From contig CADCBO010000017.1 of assembly GCA_902799685.1 (NCBI GenBank), positions 1-63,544 on the forward strand: a stretch of DNA of 63,544 nt. The letters run 5' to 3'. Below, in pieces: positions 8,956-18,770 of the stretch. Below the pieces are notes generated by a model. The model made no database searches and was not told the origin of the DNA. It saw nothing but the letters and a program-made list of their open reading frames with translations. A program made the position numbers and the translations under genes. The stretch is from an uncultured Bacteroidales bacterium. Its GTDB lineage: Bacteria; Bacteroidota; Bacteroidia; Bacteroidales; Bacteroidaceae. The stretch's first letter is position 1. Every line of letters begins with the position of its first letter.

Positions 8956-10716
8956 TCAGCGTACTTGATTCATAATATTGAAATTGACGGTATCATTAGC
9001 CAGGCATGCGCTGACTATATTCTCAGGTACAAGCTTCCATGTTGATACAGGCTTGACCTTAACCGCCATGTCCATCTCTTTCCTCAATGAGAGGTCTGTA
9101 ATCATGTAATACCTCAAATCGGCCGCAGATGAACCGTTCAGACGTTTCTGAATGTCAGTCAGCGTCATGCCGGTGGTTCTCAGCAAGGCAGATCCTGTAC
9201 TGGAGAAAAGTGCAGAACTGATGACAGTCCTGTAATATGAGTCAGGGTCAAACGGCTTACCGTCACTTAATGAGAGTATCCTTACGCGTTTTCCGTTAGG
9301 CTGGGTTACATCAATCACATAATCTATCCCTGCCGCCGTGATCAGGCTACTGATGGAACGCCTGGGAACCTTGTTCCCGTTTGAGGATTCACGGTACTTG
9401 AGCATGGCCTCCGACCCGCCCGATACCGTGTTGTAGAACATGTCGGCCGAATACTCAAGCAAGTCACGGACCTCACTGCCCTTCAACATGACCGATACCA
9501 TGGCATTGTCACCCTGGCACAGTGAAAACAGGTCACGCATGCTTATCTCCCTGGAACCGGCCTGAGGCACAGCAAAGAGCGGTGATGCCAGGGATATCTG
9601 AGCCCCGTTATACCCCAGTTGTATGGAATGGATATAGTCCATGATGGTTGAATTTCTCCAAAGGATTCCGTTTGCCTCCATCAGGACCGATGTGGTACCA
9701 ACTACTGAGTCTGCATAGTGTTTCACATCCTCATACCAGCCGGACAGCTTGTCCATGAAACCCTTGTCAGGTTCCTCGTCCGAAATATCCACCAATGAAC
9801 CCGAAGTATGGACCGACGGGGTCTCCTTATCATCGAATACCACATCTATGGTAGCCACTACAGCCCTGGACACTTTCTCACCGGGGTTAAGCAGCAGGAC
9901 GGAATCGCCGTTACAGTCAACCTCCTTAAGGCAGCGGGCCTGGTGGTCATGTCCATAGAGTATGACATTGAAACCCGGCACCTGGCTTATGAGCCTGCGC
10001 ACGGAATTTTCATATACTCCGATATCTTCCAGAACCCTGCCGTTCTGTAATCCTGTGTGAAGCAGTCCTATGACTACATCGGCATTCTTTTCTTCCTTGA
10101 GATAAGGAACCCAATGCCTGGCTGTTTCCACGACGTCACGTATATCCAGATCTCCCACACAGTCCGATGGCAATGCGTATTTGGCAATGGGAGTGGTCAA
10201 GCCCAACACGGCTATCCTCACGCCTCCCCTGTTGAGCATACGGTAAGGGGGCAGATAGTCGCCGGTTTCCTCAAAACAGGCATTGGCACCAAGTATAGGA
10301 TATTCCGCTCCGCGGAAAAAGCGCTCGTAGCTGGCTACACGCACGGCAAAATCATGGTTACCCATCACTGAGGCGTCGCATCCCAGGATGCTGAAAGCCT
10401 GTGCCGGCAGACTGGTCCTGTGCAACTGGGCCGTCACATCCTGATATACATCAACCGATCCCTGAAGATTATCGCCGGCATCCAGATAGACCACATGCTT
10501 GAACTCCTTGCGCTGACGGTTCAGGAAAGTGGAGAACTTGGCAAGGCTGCCTCTCCTCTCCTGGCCTGTCAGACAATCAGTGTCAAAGATCGAGCCATGG
10601 ACATCGGATGTGCCTACCAGACGGATCGACACGGTACCATGCCTTGGAGAGCAGCCCGCTGCAGCTATCAGCAACGAAGCCGGAATCAGGAAAAACCTAA
10701 CAAGTCTGCCTTTCAT
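8956..10716 (-). CDS. UshA-like 5'-nucleotidase / 2',3'-cyclic phosphodiesterase lipoprotein
   Basis: Two-domain metallophosphoesterase. The metal-binding domain has TSDVHG, LDAGDNLQGS, MGNHDFAV, GLLHTG and LYGHDHQ in the correct order; the C-terminal half is a 5'-nucleotidase substrate domain. The signal peptide ends in an AAAGC lipobox, so the enzyme is probably anchored in the periplasm or on the surface, releasing nucleosides and phosphate. The ATG at 10716 is chosen over one at 10734 because it gives an ATGA overlap with the GH43 stop and a better signal peptide. Substrate range cannot be told. Confidence 0.88.
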   Translation of the reverse strand: MKGRLVRFFLIPASLLIAAAGCSPRHGTVSIRLVGTSDVHGSIFDTDCLTGQERRGSLAKFSTFLNRQRKEFKHVVYLDAGDNLQGSVDVYQDVTAQLHRTSLPAQAFSILGCDASVMGNHDFAVRVASYERFFRGAEYPILGANACFEETGDYLPPYRMLNRGGVRIAVLGLTTPIAKYALPSDCVGDLDIRDVVETARHWVPYLKEEKNADVVIGLLHTGLQNGRVLEDIGVYENSVRRLISQVPGFNVILYGHDHQARCLKEVDCNGDSVLLLNPGEKVSRAVVATIDVVFDDKETPSVHTSGSLVDISDEEPDKGFMDKLSGWYEDVKHYADSVVGTTSVLMEANGILWRNSTIMDYIHSIQLGYNGAQISLASPLFAVPQAGSREISMRDLFSLCQGDNAMVSVMLKGSEVRDLLEYSADMFYNTVSGGSEAMLKYRESSNGNKVPRRSISSLITAAGIDYVIDVTQPNGKRVRILSLSDGKPFDPDSYYRTVISSALFSSTGSALLRTTGMTLTDIQKRLNGSSAADLRYYMITDLSLRKEMDMAVKVKPVSTWKLVPENIVSACLANDTVNFNIMNQVR

Positions 10717-12455
10717 TTTCTTATGAATGACCATGATTCAATACTCACATTACCTTTTGCTACAATAAACAACTTAGGCACTACGCCCTTGGCTATTGAC
10801 CACAGCGGAACTGTAATATCGGTATAACCTCTTGAATCAACCTCTGCCACTGTATAGTAAGTACCCCACTTGCCGGGATTCTTTGCAGTGACTGCAATAA
10901 GCCCGTTTCCAGATACCCTGGCCTTGAATCCTATGGCGCCATCGCCAAAATTCACGCGCGACAGGCACATCCACGAACCGTTTTCCATCTCGGCTGTGCA
11001 TTTGTAGGCGGAACCGGAGATTGCATATTTGGTGGTTACCTTGTCGGCCCAAGCCATGGTTGTGCCGGGAACCGTACGGTACGGGTCAAAATCCTTGAGC
11101 TGTTTGACTCCTTCCTGAGTGATTGACGATGCTGACAGATTCTGAATCCTGGCATTTACGGTATCCACACGGATTTCACTAATGCAGGTGCTTCTTAACT
11201 CCATTCCGTCGGTAATGTCCTTGTTATCGGCTCTCATGGCACTCTTTAGGGTGCGGGTATGGTAAAGGATGTAATACTTGCCCTGGAACTCCACTATGGC
11301 ATGGTGGTTGTTACCGCCACCGCCTCCCCAGGATGCACCACCCGGGTTGTCAAAGCACCTTCCCACATATTCAAACGGGCCGAGCGGATTATCCGACTTC
11401 ATATATGCGATATTGGCCACACCGGGTATATTGTTGCCGGTCCAGTTTGAACAATAGCTGTAAAGGTACTTGCCGCCCACCTTGTTGATTCCCGAATCCT
11501 CAAACAGATACGGAGGGTGGATGGTCTGCGGAGTACCCGCAATCGATGTCATGTTACTGCCCAGCTGAACGCACCTGGCAGTACCTGGATCGGCTTCCTT
11601 GCCGCCGGGCACGCCCCCACCGAAATAGAGATATGCCTTACCGTCATCATCTACCAGTACAGCAGGGTCAAAAAGCCATGTGACATCGCCGCAATTGGCG
11701 GTTCCGCGTGATATGAGCTGGTTCATTCCTGAAGGCTGTTTCCATGGTCCGTACGGAGAATCGGCAGTAAGCACGCCAATACCGCTGGCGTTATCGGCAA
11801 AATAGAGAAAATACTTTTCCTTGCCGCCTATGGTCTTGTGCGCGGCACATGGCGCCCACATGTTGTTGGCCCATTTGGCAGGCCCGGTACCGCCGCCCTT
11901 TCCGGCCACCGGTTGAGCCCCGTGGTCAGTCCAGTTGACCAGGTCATCGGACGATATCACGCTCACTTTCTTGCAGTCGGAGTAATCGCCGTCACCCACA
12001 GGCCTGCCGGTCTGTGAATTGTAGATATGGTCATCGGTCATATATACATATAGACGGTCGCCATCAACCATGCCGAACGGGTCGGCACCGAACTTGTGAG
12101 GCATGAGCGGATTGTGATGCTCAAACTTCTTGTAAGACACGGTCTTGACAGAGACCTTGCCGAATTCGGCCTTGAGTTCAGCGGGACTTCTCTTGTTTGT
12201 ACTCTGAATATCCGGCACTGACACTGTGACGCTGTCTATGTCATTGAGGACAAAAGAGTTCGTCTTGCTGCCAGAATGGATGTTCAGCGTAGTATCACCT
12301 GTCAGGAAGTCTATGCTGTCAATCTGTGCAAGGGAGAAATCGGACATGACACCGTCTTTCCATACCGACACGGAACGGAAGGACTGGCTGAAAAGTGCCG
12401 TGACCGGCAGACACGCTCCAACAACAAATGCTGCCAAACGTTTCATACCAATCAT
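10713..12455 (-). CDS. Glycoside hydrolase family 43 protein, arabinofuranosidase/xylosidase type
   Basis: A 580-residue secreted protein with signal peptide (AAFVVGACLPVTALFS). Residues about 25-100 are a short N-terminal domain of the kind that precedes many Bacteroidetes enzymes. The five-bladed propeller runs from about 112 to 430 with the three GH43 acids apparent: D125 (FGADPFG), D263 (WLFDPAVLVDDDG) and E319 (LFEDSGI). The last 130 residues form a beta-rich CBM6-like module. GH43 enzymes remove arabinose or xylose from xylan or arabinan. The gene overlaps pgcA by 4 bp and the nucleotidase gene by 4 bp. The linkage specificity is not predictable by eye. Confidence 0.88.
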   Translation of the reverse strand: MIGMKRLAAFVVGACLPVTALFSQSFRSVSVWKDGVMSDFSLAQIDSIDFLTGDTTLNIHSGSKTNSFVLNDIDSVTVSVPDIQSTNKRSPAELKAEFGKVSVKTVSYKKFEHHNPLMPHKFGADPFGMVDGDRLYVYMTDDHIYNSQTGRPVGDGDYSDCKKVSVISSDDLVNWTDHGAQPVAGKGGGTGPAKWANNMWAPCAAHKTIGGKEKYFLYFADNASGIGVLTADSPYGPWKQPSGMNQLISRGTANCGDVTWLFDPAVLVDDDGKAYLYFGGGVPGGKEADPGTARCVQLGSNMTSIAGTPQTIHPPYLFEDSGINKVGGKYLYSYCSNWTGNNIPGVANIAYMKSDNPLGPFEYVGRCFDNPGGASWGGGGGNNHHAIVEFQGKYYILYHTRTLKSAMRADNKDITDGMELRSTCISEIRVDTVNARIQNLSASSITQEGVKQLKDFDPYRTVPGTTMAWADKVTTKYAISGSAYKCTAEMENGSWMCLSRVNFGDGAIGFKARVSGNGLIAVTAKNPGKWGTYYTVAEVDSRGYTDITVPLWSIAKGVVPKLFIVAKGNVSIESWSFIRK

Positions 12456-14191
12456 ATTCCCAGGTCCTTCTTGAACGCCTCGATCTTCTTCATGGCCTGG
12501 GCCTGCACCTTGAGGTAATCCTTCTTGTCCGTCATAGGCAGTTTGGCCTCCATGTAGAACTTGATCTTGGGCTCCGTACCTGAAGGACGTACCGATATCT
12601 TGTCACCGGCGGCAGTAAAGTACTGCAGCACGTTTGAAGGCTCCGGCATAACCAGACTCGTAACCTTGCCGGCTGCATCGGTCTGCTTGAGCAGCTTGAA
12701 ATCCTTGACAAGAACCACCTTCTCACCTGCCAGGCTCTTGGGCGGGTTGGCGCGGAACTGCTCCATCATGGCCTTTATCTCATCGGCACCGCTCTTACCA
12801 GGTTTGACCACGCTTACGGCTGCCTCCTGTGAGAATCCGTACTCCTGATATGCATCCAGCAGCAGGTCCCAGAGAGTCTTGCCGTTCTCCTTAGCCCATG
12901 CAGCAATCTCAGCCATCAGCGAGCAGGCCGATACGGCATCCTTGTCACGTACAAAGTCCTCGGCCAGGAAACCGAAGCTCTCCTCACCACCACCGATGTA
13001 GTGCTTGCCCTTGGCGTTCTCATCGGCAATCACCTTGGCAATCCACTTGAAACCGGTGTAGCAGTCAAACATCTCAAGGTTGTTCTTCTCGGCGATGCGG
13101 CTGATAACCTCAGTTGTTACGATGGTCTTCACGATGTACTCCTTACCGGTCATCTTGCCCAGCTTGGTGTACTGTGTTATGATGTAGTAGAGGAAAATCA
13201 TTGCGGTCTGGTTACCGTTGAGCAGGGTAAGCTCACCTTTGTCATCACGGCAGGCCACGCCCAGACGGTCAGCATCAGGATCAGATGCCATAACAACATC
13301 CGCATTTAGCTTGCGGGCCAGGGCCAGAGCCATGGTCAGAGCCTCAGGATACTCGGGGTTGGGTGAAACCACTGTCGGGAAGTTGCCGTCCGGAACCATC
13401 TGCTCGGGAACACAGTTCACGTTGGTGAATCCCCACTGCTTGAGTGAACGCGGTATCATCACGCGGCCGCATCCGTGCAACGGAGTATAAACTATGCATA
13501 TATCCTTGTTGCGCTTTACCAGAGCGGGATCTATGCATATACCCTCAATTGCATCCAGATAGGGTTTGTCAACCTCCTCACCTATTATCTTGATCAGGTC
13601 CGGATTGCCCTTGAACTTGATATCGGCCACCTTAACCTTGGCAACCTCATCAATGATGCCTGTATCATGCGGAGCCAGCACCTGTGCACCATCCTCCCAG
13701 TATGCCTTGTAACCGTTGTACTCACGGGGGTTGTGGCTGGCGGTCACGTTCACGCCACTCTGGCAGCCCAGATAACGGATGGCAAACGATACCTCAGGCG
13801 TAGGACGCAGGTCATCGAACAGATATACCTTGATACCGTTGGCGCTGAATATGTTTGCTACGGTCTCGGCAAACAGGCGTCCGTTGTTACGGCAGTCATG
13901 TCCTACCACCACCGATATCTCCTTACGTTCCTTGAAGTTCCTGTTCAGATAGTTGGCCAGGCCCTGGGTAGCCATACCCACCGTGTAGATGTTCATACGG
14001 TTGGTTCCTGCGCCCATGATACCGCGCAGTCCGCCTGTACCAAATTCCAGATCCTTATAGAATGCGTCAATAAGGTCTGACTTGTCCTCTTTAGCCATGA
14101 GGGCCTTGACCTCCTCACGGGTCTTCTCATCGAATGAACCGCCCAGCCACTCCTGAGCCTTGGCAGTTACCAGTCCTAATAATTCGTCCAT
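12452..14191 (-). CDS. pgcA: Phosphoglucomutase / phosphomannomutase
   Basis: Interconverts hexose 1- and 6-phosphates, feeding sugar nucleotide synthesis and glycogen. The 579-residue protein carries the phosphoserine loop VTASHNPREYNGYK, the metal loop DPDADRLGVA, the sugar-binding GGGEESFGF and the phosphate-binding RPSGTEPKIKFY, in order. Length fits the large alpha-phosphohexomutase group (PgcA/PGM2 type). It heads the minus-strand run ending at the TPR gene. Confidence 0.93.
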   Translation of the reverse strand: MDELLGLVTAKAQEWLGGSFDEKTREEVKALMAKEDKSDLIDAFYKDLEFGTGGLRGIMGAGTNRMNIYTVGMATQGLANYLNRNFKERKEISVVVGHDCRNNGRLFAETVANIFSANGIKVYLFDDLRPTPEVSFAIRYLGCQSGVNVTASHNPREYNGYKAYWEDGAQVLAPHDTGIIDEVAKVKVADIKFKGNPDLIKIIGEEVDKPYLDAIEGICIDPALVKRNKDICIVYTPLHGCGRVMIPRSLKQWGFTNVNCVPEQMVPDGNFPTVVSPNPEYPEALTMALALARKLNADVVMASDPDADRLGVACRDDKGELTLLNGNQTAMIFLYYIITQYTKLGKMTGKEYIVKTIVTTEVISRIAEKNNLEMFDCYTGFKWIAKVIADENAKGKHYIGGGEESFGFLAEDFVRDKDAVSACSLMAEIAAWAKENGKTLWDLLLDAYQEYGFSQEAAVSVVKPGKSGADEIKAMMEQFRANPPKSLAGEKVVLVKDFKLLKQTDAAGKVTSLVMPEPSNVLQYFTAAGDKISVRPSGTEPKIKFYMEAKLPMTDKKDYLKVQAQAMKKIEAFKKDLGI

Positions 14192-14234
14192 ATATCTTTA
14201 CTAATAACGTTTATTTGTTTCTATACGTAATTAG

Positions 14235-14242
14235 CAAAGGTA
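14235..14242 (-). promoter_or_regulatory. Putative -7 box for the pgcA operon
   Basis: TACCTTTG on the minus strand, 44 bp upstream of the pgcA start, matches TAnnTTTG; the -33 box is not clear. Confidence 0.5.
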
Positions 14243-14246
14243 AGGA

Positions 14247-15218
14247 TTATTTTCCTAATATACGTCTTAAAAGGAAATAGAATTCAATTTGAAGGAAATA
14301 AAGCCTGAAAGAGTGGCACGGAATATATCCGGGTTTCATTTTCAGCCTCCCGGGAAGCAGGCTTCTATCAATGTCATTCCATGCTCTGCGGAACCTGTCC
14401 ATGGCCTCCTGCCGACCGGCTATTTCCCTGTTTCTCAACCATAATCCGCATATACCGGTCAGATTTATCCAGCGTTCCCTTTCAAACATGGCCAGAACCC
14501 TCCTGTCCTGTCCCGATTCCCGCAGCTGGCGGGCCATCGACGCATTAGCCTCCAGCAGGTCAAGCCTTAAGGCCGATATACCGTTGGTCATACTTTCAGC
14601 ATGCTGACGGTAATAATATACGCCATTGCACATCCTGACCGTTCCGGAATGCAGGTAATGCATCCTGGTAGTGTTGTCGTCGCTGAACAGGCGACATGAC
14701 GTATCATACGGGAAACGCCTGAACAGGTCCGTACGTGACACATACAGACCATGTATTGACCAGTCCAGACTGAGCTCGAACGCCTCCTGACCGCTCCACA
14801 CATCCTTATCTGTACGCATGGGATAAGGCCAACCGGATTCATCGTCAAAATAGACAAGGCTGAACAGCACGGAACCTGTATCCGCGTTGGCATCCAGCAC
14901 TGAGACAGCCCGTTCCAACGCTTCGGCCGACAAACGGTCATCGGCGTCAACCATGGTGATATAATCCCCGTCGGCAACCTCAATGCCCATGTTCCGGGCT
15001 ACAGCCTGACCGCTGTTAACACCGCATCTAAGCACTACGACACGACTGTCCCTTTGGGCATATTCCGAAAGTATGGCGGGTGTGGAGTCTGTCGAGGCAT
15101 CATCTATACAGACAATCTGTATATCATGAATTGTCTGTGCCAAAAGTGAGTCCAGGCACTCACGCAGATACTTTTGGGCATTATAGGCTGCCACCAGAAC
15201 CGTTACCCTGCTCATCAA
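14247..15218 (-). CDS. Family 2 glycosyltransferase
   Basis: A 323-residue GT-A fold enzyme that transfers a sugar from a nucleotide donor, probably to a surface polysaccharide. The N-terminus has VTVLVAAYNAQKYLRECLDS, then CIDDASTDST, SGQAVARNMG and the metal-binding MVDADDRLS. The C-terminal third is less conserved with a hydrophobic end (FRLYFLQIEFYFLLRR) suggesting membrane association. It overlaps the flippase gene by 4 bp. Donor and acceptor are unknown. Confidence 0.9.
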   Translation of the reverse strand: MMSRVTVLVAAYNAQKYLRECLDSLLAQTIHDIQIVCIDDASTDSTPAILSEYAQRDSRVVVLRCGVNSGQAVARNMGIEVADGDYITMVDADDRLSAEALERAVSVLDANADTGSVLFSLVYFDDESGWPYPMRTDKDVWSGQEAFELSLDWSIHGLYVSRTDLFRRFPYDTSCRLFSDDNTTRMHYLHSGTVRMCNGVYYYRQHAESMTNGISALRLDLLEANASMARQLRESGQDRRVLAMFERERWINLTGICGLWLRNREIAGRQEAMDRFRRAWNDIDRSLLPGRLKMKPGYIPCHSFRLYFLQIEFYFLLRRILGK

Positions 15219-16747
15219 TGTGTCTTTTTGCTGAACCTGTCACTTATAGACCTGATGAATGATGTGTGTTTCCTGAGATAATGGAACGAGACGGCTGTCG
15301 AAATGACAAGCAACGTCACTCCTGCCACCCAAAACAACACACCCGTCGCAAAGAATGATACGACCCATGTAGCTATTATCAAAGGCAGCTGGACCATGAA
15401 CACTTTCAACACCCTGCCGTACAACTTCACCCCGTATCTCCTGTGGCTGATGGTATAGACAATGACAAGGTCCGCCACCGCTATCAGCGCCAAGGCCAAC
15501 CCGGTCATGGTTATACCGCCCAACTTGAACAATCCCACTACCGATGCCACAAAGATGACATCGAAGATTATCTCCTGCAGCATGAATGTACGCGAATCGC
15601 CTTTGGCAAGCGAAACATATGCAAGCGGCTGGGTCATTGCCTTGAACGCCAGCCCTATCACGGCAAGCCGCGTCATAGGGACCGCCTCCTGAAACTTGGC
15701 AGTAAGAAGTATACTTACAATCAGCTCCAGAAACACTATGAAACCCGTTATCATAGGTGCCAGAAGCAGAAGGGCCACCTCGGCCTGACGGTTAGCCAGT
15801 TCATTGACTTTGTCCCGGTCTTGGTTTACGGCCGACAATCTGGGGAAATAATCGGACTCCATGGCCGAAAACACGAACATGCCCAGATATGATACAAGCA
15901 GATAGCCCGCACTGTAAATGCCAGTAACTTCCGCATTTCCGTATTTCATCAGATAATTGGCTATGATGGAGAAGGCTCCTGCACCGAAGAAAGACGTGAT
16001 GGTAAAGAAAACGCCCAGCCTGATCATTCCGAAACCTTTCCTCAATGTAGCTCCCGAAAAAGGAGTGACCCTGTATGGGAACGTCCGCAAAGAAAAGGCA
16101 CATGTCACAACCATTGATGCAAATGACACCAGCACAAGTGAAGGAGCGATACCTATCAGTCCCATTTTCCACAACAGAGGTACTGAAATGCAGAAAGTGG
16201 TAACGACTGTTATAAGCTGGCTGTTTGCCAGTTGACGAAGCATGCCGGTGCCTTTCATGATTGCCGTCTCACCACCGCTTATTGCACTGAAAGCCGCCAT
16301 GGGCGACAGCAGCATGAACGAGAGGGTATAACCCCGGTCACCGTCAAATGCCCAGTAGCTGAACAAAGGGGCAAGCAGCAGACAGAGCAACATGCCGGCC
16401 ACACCTGTAAGCAGCGCCCAGGTCCTTGTTATCAGAATGCTCTCCTCCAGCTCTCCATGAACCGTACTCTCCCTGCACTCCGATACGCTTTTTACCGCAC
16501 TGAAAGGTACTCCCAGGTCCGTAGTGCTCTTGACAAGGTTCAGGGTCCTGTTAAAGGACTCGTTTATTCCGAAACCGGTAGGTCCCAGTATCATGGAAAC
16601 AAGTTTGGTCCTGACTACGGTTACCAAAGTGACAATGCCCTGAACGCCACCGAACAATCCCGTGTATTTGATGATGCGGTCATAGGCATCGGAATGCTCC
16701 TGACCTCTCTGGACCGTCTCCCTGCTGTCTGTTTCCACGTTATCCAC
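15215..16747 (-). CDS. Polysaccharide flippase, Wzx/MATE-like
   Basis: A 510-residue integral membrane protein with about 14 hydrophobic segments, opening RIIKYTGLFGGVQGIVTLVT and VSMILGPTGFGINESFNR, typical of the polysaccharide biosynthesis (Wzx/RfbX) family. Such proteins move lipid-linked oligosaccharide repeat units across the inner membrane. It starts a two-gene unit with the adjacent glycosyltransferase and is divergent from three more glycosyltransferase genes, so it likely serves an O-antigen or capsule pathway encoded here. Confidence 0.88.
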   Translation of the reverse strand: MDNVETDSRETVQRGQEHSDAYDRIIKYTGLFGGVQGIVTLVTVVRTKLVSMILGPTGFGINESFNRTLNLVKSTTDLGVPFSAVKSVSECRESTVHGELEESILITRTWALLTGVAGMLLCLLLAPLFSYWAFDGDRGYTLSFMLLSPMAAFSAISGGETAIMKGTGMLRQLANSQLITVVTTFCISVPLLWKMGLIGIAPSLVLVSFASMVVTCAFSLRTFPYRVTPFSGATLRKGFGMIRLGVFFTITSFFGAGAFSIIANYLMKYGNAEVTGIYSAGYLLVSYLGMFVFSAMESDYFPRLSAVNQDRDKVNELANRQAEVALLLLAPMITGFIVFLELIVSILLTAKFQEAVPMTRLAVIGLAFKAMTQPLAYVSLAKGDSRTFMLQEIIFDVIFVASVVGLFKLGGITMTGLALALIAVADLVIVYTISHRRYGVKLYGRVLKVFMVQLPLIIATWVVSFFATGVLFWVAGVTLLVISTAVSFHYLRKHTSFIRSISDRFSKKTH

Positions 16748-16771
16748 GTTATCTAAACGTAATGATATCTA

Positions 16772-16779
16772 CAAAATTA
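16772..16779 (-). promoter_or_regulatory. Putative -7 box for the flippase operon
   Basis: TAATTTTG on the minus strand, 24 bp before the flippase ATG, matches TAnnTTTG. No good -33 box. Confidence 0.4.
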
Positions 16780-16827
16780 TATAAAAACAGTAATAAAGCA
16801 GCCCGTTTCACGTTTTTGAATAAGCAG

Positions 16828-17796
16828 ATGGCAAGATTATCAGTAATAATTCCCGTTTACAACACCCTATCCACCCTTGAAAGGTGCATCGGGAGTGTCC
16901 TGTCCCAGAACCTGACAGACATGGAAGTCATTCTGGTTGATGACGGTTCTACCGACGGCAGTTCCGACATGTGTGACAGGCTGGCATCGGCCCATGACTG
17001 CATCCGTGTGATACACCGCGAAAACGGAGGACTGAGTGCTGCCAGGAACACCGGTATAGATGCATCTTCCGGTACATGTCTGTCATTTATAGACAGTGAC
17101 GACGAGTTCTCCCCCAGCACCCTGTCGGCCAATCTGGAATGGCTGGAATCCAATCCCGGCACTGACCTGATTGAGTTTCCTGTCAATGTACATTACGGTT
17201 CATCTGATTCTTACGTCTTATCGTTCAAGCCCGAGACAGTTCAAGGCGAAGATGTTTTCAGGCATTGGGTTAACGACAACGGGTACGACCACTGCTATGC
17301 ATGGAACAAGATTTACAGGCGTAAGCTGTTTGATGATATCAGGTTTCCGCAGGGCGAATCATTCGAGGATGCCGCGGTATGCCCTAAGATAATAGGCAAA
17401 TGCCGGTCAATACGATATTCGGACAAGGGGTGTTACCTGTATTACCGCAATGAAGGCGGCATAACCAACCGCTACCGTTTCCGTAACCAGGAACCGCTAT
17501 TCAGGCATCACATCAATCTGTTAAGACAGATAACCGATGAGAACCACCAGGCAGCCGCAAGGATGCGGCTATGGAACAGGTGCTTGAACCTGCTTACAGA
17601 CTTGTATCGCTGTCAGGATGCCCGTAAGACCTATCTGATAGGAAAATCCTCTGTCCTGTCCGGACTTAAGCCGGGTTTTACTGCTATCTTCCGTTCCGGC
17701 CTGTCTTCCAGACAGAAACTTAAATCCATCTCAGCCTATGTGTTTGGAGTGCGGTTTGTCTGCTCTCTGCTGGGGAGAAAAAAATATCCCATATGA
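16828..17796 (+). CDS. Family 2 glycosyltransferase
   Basis: GT-A enzyme of 322 residues when started at the ATG in MARLSVIIPVYN (16828); a 22-residue upstream extension to 16762 is possible but looks like leader. Motifs are SVIIPVYN, VILVDDGSTDGS, NGGLSAARNTG and the metal-binding SFIDSDDEFS. The middle (YDHCYAWNKIYRRKLF) resembles capsule-type GT2 enzymes. It is divergent from the flippase and overlaps the next glycosyltransferase by 4 bp. Specificity unknown. Confidence 0.9.
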   Translation: MARLSVIIPVYNTLSTLERCIGSVLSQNLTDMEVILVDDGSTDGSSDMCDRLASAHDCIRVIHRENGGLSAARNTGIDASSGTCLSFIDSDDEFSPSTLSANLEWLESNPGTDLIEFPVNVHYGSSDSYVLSFKPETVQGEDVFRHWVNDNGYDHCYAWNKIYRRKLFDDIRFPQGESFEDAAVCPKIIGKCRSIRYSDKGCYLYYRNEGGITNRYRFRNQEPLFRHHINLLRQITDENHQAAARMRLWNRCLNLLTDLYRCQDARKTYLIGKSSVLSGLKPGFTAIFRSGLSSRQKLKSISAYVFGVRFVCSLLGRKKYPI

Positions 17797-18770
17797 TTTC
17801 CGTCATAATTCCATATTACGATCCCAATCAGGATACCGAGTCCGAGAGATTGCTCCACAGGGCCATACTGTCAGTGCGTGACAACCTGGACGGCTTGATT
17901 CCGTATGAGGTAATACTGGTCAATGACGGTTCTCCCTGTGATCCGGACATCAAGCCATTCTGCGGAATGCCGCTTCGCTATATCAGGCGCCCCCACGGTA
18001 TGCTGGGAGCTGCCAGAAATACAGGCATGGACAATGCAAGAGGTGACATCATGGCTTTTCTTGATGCCGATGACTGTTATTTCCCAGGCACTCTGGCCCC
18101 ATGCATCAAAGCCATGGAACAGAATGGAGCCGACCTGCTTGGATTCGGATTCAAGAGCATAAAAACAGCTGCCAAGATTGACTATAGGGTTTCCGGCACG
18201 CCTCACTTTTCCGCTCCATGTACAGGCAATCAGTACATGAGTAAAGGCAACCTGTTCAGCGGTGCATGGCAGTTCCTTATCCGCGCCGACCTGATAAGGA
18301 ACCACGGCCTCAGGTTTCAGGAGAACAGATATATTGAAGATGAAGAGTTTACGCCCCGGTTACTCTTCTTCAGCAAGAGAATGACATATACCGGACATCC
18401 CGTATATGCATATTATGTCCATCCCGGCACCATCATCACATCAGACTCACCACAAAAGACGGAACTCAAGTCAAGTCATACTGTTGTGGCCATACAGAGC
18501 CTTATGGAGTTCAGGGATGAGCACGCCACGGAACCGCATGAAGGACTTGACATTAAGATAAAGAGCCTGGCTATCGACCACATCAGAAGGACATTACGCC
18601 GCAAGGACTGGCACGACGCGCTGCCCCGACAGACCAAAGTTTTGCAACAGATGGGACTTTTCCCCTTACAGGCAGACGCCCTACCGGCCAAATCAAGACT
18701 GTTTGCCTCCCTATCACACAATCGTATAGGGCAATACCTGCTTCACATCATTGAAATGTTCTACAAATGA
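17793..18770 (+). CDS. Family 2 glycosyltransferase
   Basis: A 325-residue GT-A enzyme: ISVIIPYYDPN, EVILVNDGSPCDPD, GMLGAARNTGMDNARGD and AFLDADDCYFPG. Its middle part (GAWQFLIRADLIRNHGLRF, IEDEEFTPRLLFF) is the acceptor-side region common in this group. Coupled by 4-bp overlaps to the glycosyltransferase genes on both sides, forming a three-gene plus-strand unit for surface glycan assembly. Confidence 0.9.
   Translation: MISVIIPYYDPNQDTESERLLHRAILSVRDNLDGLIPYEVILVNDGSPCDPDIKPFCGMPLRYIRRPHGMLGAARNTGMDNARGDIMAFLDADDCYFPGTLAPCIKAMEQNGADLLGFGFKSIKTAAKIDYRVSGTPHFSAPCTGNQYMSKGNLFSGAWQFLIRADLIRNHGLRFQENRYIEDEEFTPRLLFFSKRMTYTGHPVYAYYVHPGTIITSDSPQKTELKSSHTVVAIQSLMEFRDEHATEPHEGLDIKIKSLAIDHIRRTLRRKDWHDALPRQTKVLQQMGLFPLQADALPAKSRLFASLSHNRIGQYLLHIIEMFYK

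Noticed and set aside
13475-14080. 201-residue frame antisense to pgcA
   Set aside because: Lies fully inside a well-conserved gene on the other strand and shows no recognisable domain.
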